This document shows positions 60,641 to 64,000 of a stretch of 64,000 bases of DNA, in pieces. Within the stretch, counting starts at the first letter, position 1; each line of letters begins with the position of its first letter. The stretch is from the NCBI GenBank assembly GCA_031430595.1, contig JANPBU010000030.1:62001-126000 (forward strand), read 5' to 3'. This stretch comes from JANNBN01 sp031430595. GTDB taxonomy: Bacteria; Actinomycetota; Acidimicrobiia; Acidimicrobiales; JANYDT01. The notes beneath the pieces were generated by a model. It saw only the letters and a program-made list of their open reading frames with translations, searched no databases and had not been told where the DNA came from. The position numbers and the translations under genes are program-made.

Positions 60641-62847
60641 CAAGGGTGACCGCCGGTGATCTGAGCCGGGTCAGACTTTTTGACGGGGTGACTGAAGAAG
60701 TTCTCGTGGAAATCGCTGATGCAATGATTGCGCGGCAGCTTGATCCTGGAGCATGGATCGATCCAGATCCCCTCGATTCAAAGCGGCGGCTGGGGGTGGT
60801 GCTCGTCGGCGCTCTGAGTGTGTTCTCGAACCGTGGTGAGCCTAAGCCCATGGGGGTCGTTGAGGTCGATGGTTCCTATGGTGCTTGGACGCTTCTCGGG
60901 GGAGGAGCCCGGTCTGGGGAACTGCGCGCCACAAGCGCAGAGGGGCTGGCGATGGCTACCGTAGGCGAGTTGTCTGGTGAGCTGTTCGACGCCTTGGCGG
61001 ATCGCCACCAAGGTCTGAGGGACACGGTTCTTCGCAATGCCGCCGTCGACTGGCATGAGCTCGAAGTGCACCGCGCCATTCGATCTGGTTGGGGAATCAA
61101 CGATTCCGCTGCCATCACGGCCCTAACAAGGTTGGCCCATGTTCGAGAGATTGCGTCCGGTGAAGTTCTGATGCGCAAAGGCGATCCGGCAACGTCGGCC
61201 TTCCTTGTGCTCGCTGGCAGCTTCCGCGTTTCAGAGGCTGCTTCAACCTGGGATTCGTCGACCTCTTCCGTCGGAGCGGAAGCGGTTTTCCCAATGTTGG
61301 GTCCCGGACATATTGTCGGAGAACGGGCTCTTCTCGACCACGGATTGCGAAGCGCGACGCTGACTGCGATGCGTTCGTCGCGGGTCGCGGAGTTTGAATC
61401 TGGCGCCTTTCAGAACATGTGCCTTGACTACCCACAGGTTCTGTTGCGAACCGTCGACGAGTTCATACGTCGACTTGATTCGAGCGGGAAACCGACGATA
61501 TCCAACGGGCACCGGATCGCTCTTGTCGGCGACGGAATCGTCGATGTTGCTGCCTTTGCCCGACGTCTCGCAGCTGTGTTCCCACAGCGGATTGCTGTAG
61601 TCGACAGCGAAGATGCCCAATCAGGGGTCGGGCTCCGCGATGACGATTCCGACACAACGGATGACCTGAACGTTGGGCGCCTCGGTGCGTGGCTTGATCG
61701 GCGGACCGAGGATTCACCCTGGTTGCTTCTTGTCGCAGATCCCCAAGATCGGCGCTGGACTGCTGCTTGTCTTTCGTACTGTGATCACTTGGTGGCTTTG
61801 ACCCACAAGTCAACATCGATTCCCAATCATCCGGCTTGGCCCGACGGGGTTGCAAGGCTTCAGCGGACGACACTGGTGCTTGTTCACCCCCCGTCGACCC
61901 GGATGCCGAGTGACACGGCCCGAATTCTGAGCCACCTTCCGGCGAATGATCATCTTCATGTCCGGATCGACCGAGATGAGGATATCGCCCGCGTTGCTCG
62001 AACGCTTGCCGGGGTTCCGTATGGGCTGGTGCTTTCCGGTGGTGGGGCGCGCGGATTCGCGCATCTCGGGGTCGTTCGAGCTATGTGTGAGCTGAACATT
62101 CCTTGCGACATTGTCGGTGGGACCAGCATCGGTGCAGTGATGGCGGTCTATCAGGGTATGGACATGACGGTTGAGGAACAACTGAGGCAAACTGAGGTCG
62201 GCTTCAAGGGACTCAACGACTTCACGTTGCCGGTTGTATCGCTATTGAAGGGCCAACGTACGAGCGAGCGTATTCAACAGCATGTAGGTGAACATACGAT
62301 CGAGGACCTTTGGATTCCGTACTTTTGTGTTTCAACGAACCTGTCAACAAACGACATGAAGATCCACGATGGCGGTTCGATTGCTACAGCGGTTCGGTCA
62401 AGTCTGGCGCTTCCCGGGATCTTCCCTCCGGTTCACGATGGAGAGCATTTTTTGGTGGACGGTGGTGTCCTGAATAACTTCCCGCTCGATGTAATGCGAG
62501 CCCGGAATCCGTTCGGGAAGGTCATTGCGGTTGATGTGGCAGCAAACATGCTGTTGGATGCTCTCGGAAACTTCGGTCTCCAACTTTCGGGGTGGAGGGC
62601 AGCGGCCGCAATACTCCGGCGAAAACCGCTCGCGCCGAGTATTGCTACCACTCTCGTACGTACCTCGGTCATTGGTTCAGCGCGAGACCGTGACCGTTAT
62701 CTTCGGTTGCGCTACGCCGATCTGCACATGGAGTTGGCGCTGAAGGATTGTGGCCTTCTTGACTTTGGTGCCGTTAGAGAGGTTGCTGAATATGGCTACG
62801 ACGCAGCATTGCCTCAGCTCACCACCTGGTGGACGTCGACCGAATAG
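60637..62847 (+). CDS. CNB-domain patatin-like phospholipase (NTE-like)
   Basis: 736 residues, GTG start. Two CNB-like domains: a degenerate one (about 10-150) and a second (about 160-285) with an intact cassette 'GERALLDHGLRSATL'. After a middle Rossmann-like segment comes the patatin domain: oxyanion hole GGGARG (468-473), nucleophile Ser497 in 'GTSIGA' and Asp608 in 'VDGGVLNN', the catalytic dyad. The layout matches neuropathy target esterase, a membrane lysophospholipase. With the preceding permease and CNB-ATPase it suggests nucleotide-responsive lipid turnover (inference). Confidence 0.93.
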   Translation: MTRVTAGDLSRVRLFDGVTEEVLVEIADAMIARQLDPGAWIDPDPLDSKRRLGVVLVGALSVFSNRGEPKPMGVVEVDGSYGAWTLLGGGARSGELRATSAEGLAMATVGELSGELFDALADRHQGLRDTVLRNAAVDWHELEVHRAIRSGWGINDSAAITALTRLAHVREIASGEVLMRKGDPATSAFLVLAGSFRVSEAASTWDSSTSSVGAEAVFPMLGPGHIVGERALLDHGLRSATLTAMRSSRVAEFESGAFQNMCLDYPQVLLRTVDEFIRRLDSSGKPTISNGHRIALVGDGIVDVAAFARRLAAVFPQRIAVVDSEDAQSGVGLRDDDSDTTDDLNVGRLGAWLDRRTEDSPWLLLVADPQDRRWTAACLSYCDHLVALTHKSTSIPNHPAWPDGVARLQRTTLVLVHPPSTRMPSDTARILSHLPANDHLHVRIDRDEDIARVARTLAGVPYGLVLSGGGARGFAHLGVVRAMCELNIPCDIVGGTSIGAVMAVYQGMDMTVEEQLRQTEVGFKGLNDFTLPVVSLLKGQRTSERIQQHVGEHTIEDLWIPYFCVSTNLSTNDMKIHDGGSIATAVRSSLALPGIFPPVHDGEHFLVDGGVLNNFPLDVMRARNPFGKVIAVDVAANMLLDALGNFGLQLSGWRAAAAILRRKPLAPSIATTLVRTSVIGSARDRDRYLRLRYADLHMELALKDCGLLDFGAVREVAEYGYDAALPQLTTWWTSTE

Positions 62848-62868
62848 AGGCCAACGATTACTGGGTCG

Positions 62869-63714
62869 CTACTCGTCGAACTGGAAGAGCATGACCTGCG
62901 TGGCCCGTGCAGCAAGTATACCGGTGCGGGGGTCCCACAAATCAACGGTTGCCGACGCGTACCCGTTATCGGCCCATACGCAGCGCGAGTGAGAAAGGGT
63001 CCATCCCGGGGTGAGATCACCAAATACGTGGATGGTCAGATCGACGCTCGGTGCGAACCAGTTTTGCTCGCTCACCTTCGACCCCACGGCGCCTGGCATC
63101 GAGTCGGCCAGAACGGCAATGGCGGCCGAATGGAGCAGTCCATTATCGGTGATCGGCTGTTCGTGAAAGCGGAACCACATTGCCTCTTCGGCGCGACTGT
63201 CAACCCATGGTTCGTGGTCCCATCGTCCGATGGCCAGCTTGCTTTCGCAGACTTCGGTCCAGTAGCGGGGCGCCGGAAACTGAAGTACAAAGTCGTCAGG
63301 TTTTGCTTCGGCCCAAGATTTACAAACCTCGACCACCGGAACGTCAGGCATGTCAACGTCGGTAAACGTAAAACCTTTTCGATCAGCCCCGAACGCTGCG
63401 ATCGCGGTTAAACCCGCGGGGCTGCCCGGATTGCGCACAGTGGCGGTCAGTTGAGTGACAGATCTCCCGCGCCGCAATACGGTGACGTCAATTTCGATTG
63501 GCCCAGACCGGACGGGTCCGGCAAACATGGCGGTAACGGTTCGCAGCTTTTGGGCACTGTCACCGACCACCCTGGTCATGGCTTCAATTGCTAGGGCCAC
63601 CGGAAACCCACCAATGGGAAGCGAGACAATGCTCCAGACGTCGCCTATCGAACCGCGAAACGATGTGGCGGTGTTACCCGCTTGAAGGTTGAGGTCTTCC
63701 CAAGGTGAACTCAT
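62869..63714 (-). CDS. Acyl-CoA thioesterase-like protein (double hot-dog)
   Basis: 281 residues built as two hot-dog halves. 'GGFPVALAIEAMTRVV' marks the first helix, 'RRGRSVTQLTATVRNPG' the first sheet, and 'VDLTIHVFGDLTPGWTL...ARATQVMLF' the end of the second half, as in TesB-like acyl-CoA thioesterases. It hydrolyses acyl-CoA; chain preference unknown. Convergent with the lipase gene and close by (22 bp). Confidence 0.85.
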   Translation of the reverse strand: MSSPWEDLNLQAGNTATSFRGSIGDVWSIVSLPIGGFPVALAIEAMTRVVGDSAQKLRTVTAMFAGPVRSGPIEIDVTVLRRGRSVTQLTATVRNPGSPAGLTAIAAFGADRKGFTFTDVDMPDVPVVEVCKSWAEAKPDDFVLQFPAPRYWTEVCESKLAIGRWDHEPWVDSRAEEAMWFRFHEQPITDNGLLHSAAIAVLADSMPGAVGSKVSEQNWFAPSVDLTIHVFGDLTPGWTLSHSRCVWADNGYASATVDLWDPRTGILAARATQVMLFQFDE

Positions 63715-63757
63715 CGATCAACATCTTCGTCGATGTGAAGGAACAAATGCCGGGTTT

Positions 63758-64000
63758 TCACACGTCGAGGCTAGAGACGACTCCTGCCAGCACCGGGCCG
63801 AGCATGAGTAGAAAGCCAATGAGTAGGTTCTTCTCCATACTCGCCTGAAACTGCTGAATCATTAACAAAGGGCTTTCGAGGGCGGGGTGGCTCGACCAGG
63901 TGAACGCGTCAACGAATTGCTGGGTGAATGGTCGACCTTGTTGCAATGTTGATTCGCCCGAGAGAGTTGCCAGTGTGGTGATTATAACCGCGCTTACAAT
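63758..64000 (-). CDS. C-terminal part of a membrane protein (5' end outside window)
   Basis: The frame is open to the right edge. The visible 80 residues end with 'EKNLLIGFLLMLGPVLAGVVSSLDV', a transmembrane helix at the very C-terminus, preceded by a polar stretch with 'QQFVDAFTWSSHP'. A hydrophobic start 'VSAVIITTLATL' at the edge suggests another helix. Family not recognisable from this piece. Confidence 0.55.
   Translation of the reverse strand: MVSAVIITTLATLSGESTLQQGRPFTQQFVDAFTWSSHPALESPLLMIQQFQASMEKNLLIGFLLMLGPVLAGVVSSLDV

Overview
The window looks like a chromosomal segment of a moderately G+C-rich actinomycete, most likely class Acidimicrobiia (inference). Supporting signs are the gene order rpiB-glyA-wecA-like-atp, an unfused atpF and atpH, a DUF222/HNH (13E12-type) gene behind a Gram-positive-type LexA box, several promoters placed so that transcripts would be leaderless, and many TetR genes. 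I found no rRNA, tRNA, CRISPR array, insertion sequence or phage gene.

Layout. 1-10 kb: the end of a LysR gene, then a leftward isoprenoid/carotenoid operon (crtE-crtI-crtB-dxs, with an EamA transporter upstream), a channel-like membrane protein, an SDR oxidoreductase and a PAP2/Aur1-type membrane enzyme. 10-36 kb is an accessory stretch. It holds a GH78-type glycosidase, two related secreted beta-helix genes about 20 kb apart (each with one +1 frameshift), TetR genes with visible operators, a duplicated operator plus gene-start segment, secreted proteins, and a 3412-residue exoprotein. That exoprotein joins four CSLREA/beta-helix modules, a 17-unit LPSGY array, a gingipain-like protease and Ig-like domains. 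Next comes a 1283-residue protein built like soluble adenylyl cyclase (two cyclase halves, AAA ATPase, TPRs), a CDGSH protein and a LexA-controlled HNH gene.

36-48 kb: a TetR/MFS efflux pair around a 44-bp palindrome, a LuxR-type regulator, tldD/tldE, 5-formyl-THF cyclo-ligase, an MFS transporter, rpiB, glyA and a WecA/TagO-type transferase. 48-57.6 kb: a DUF1023 hydrolase and the complete F1Fo ATP synthase operon (two small AtpI/AtpZ-like genes, then atpB-E-F-H-A-G-D-C). 57.6-64 kb: a 2H phosphoesterase divergent from a permease, an ABC ATPase fused to a cyclic-nucleotide-binding (CNB) domain, and a CNB-patatin (NTE-like) lipase. A thioesterase-like gene and a truncated membrane protein end the window.

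Most unusual: the giant protease/beta-helix exoprotein; a conserved box about 80 bp upstream of three leftward genes, one of them beside a LuxR gene; four intergenic elements with three related arms in two sequence families; the CNB-ABC/CNB-patatin operon; and a bacterial protein whose two cyclase halves carry complementary catalytic residues.
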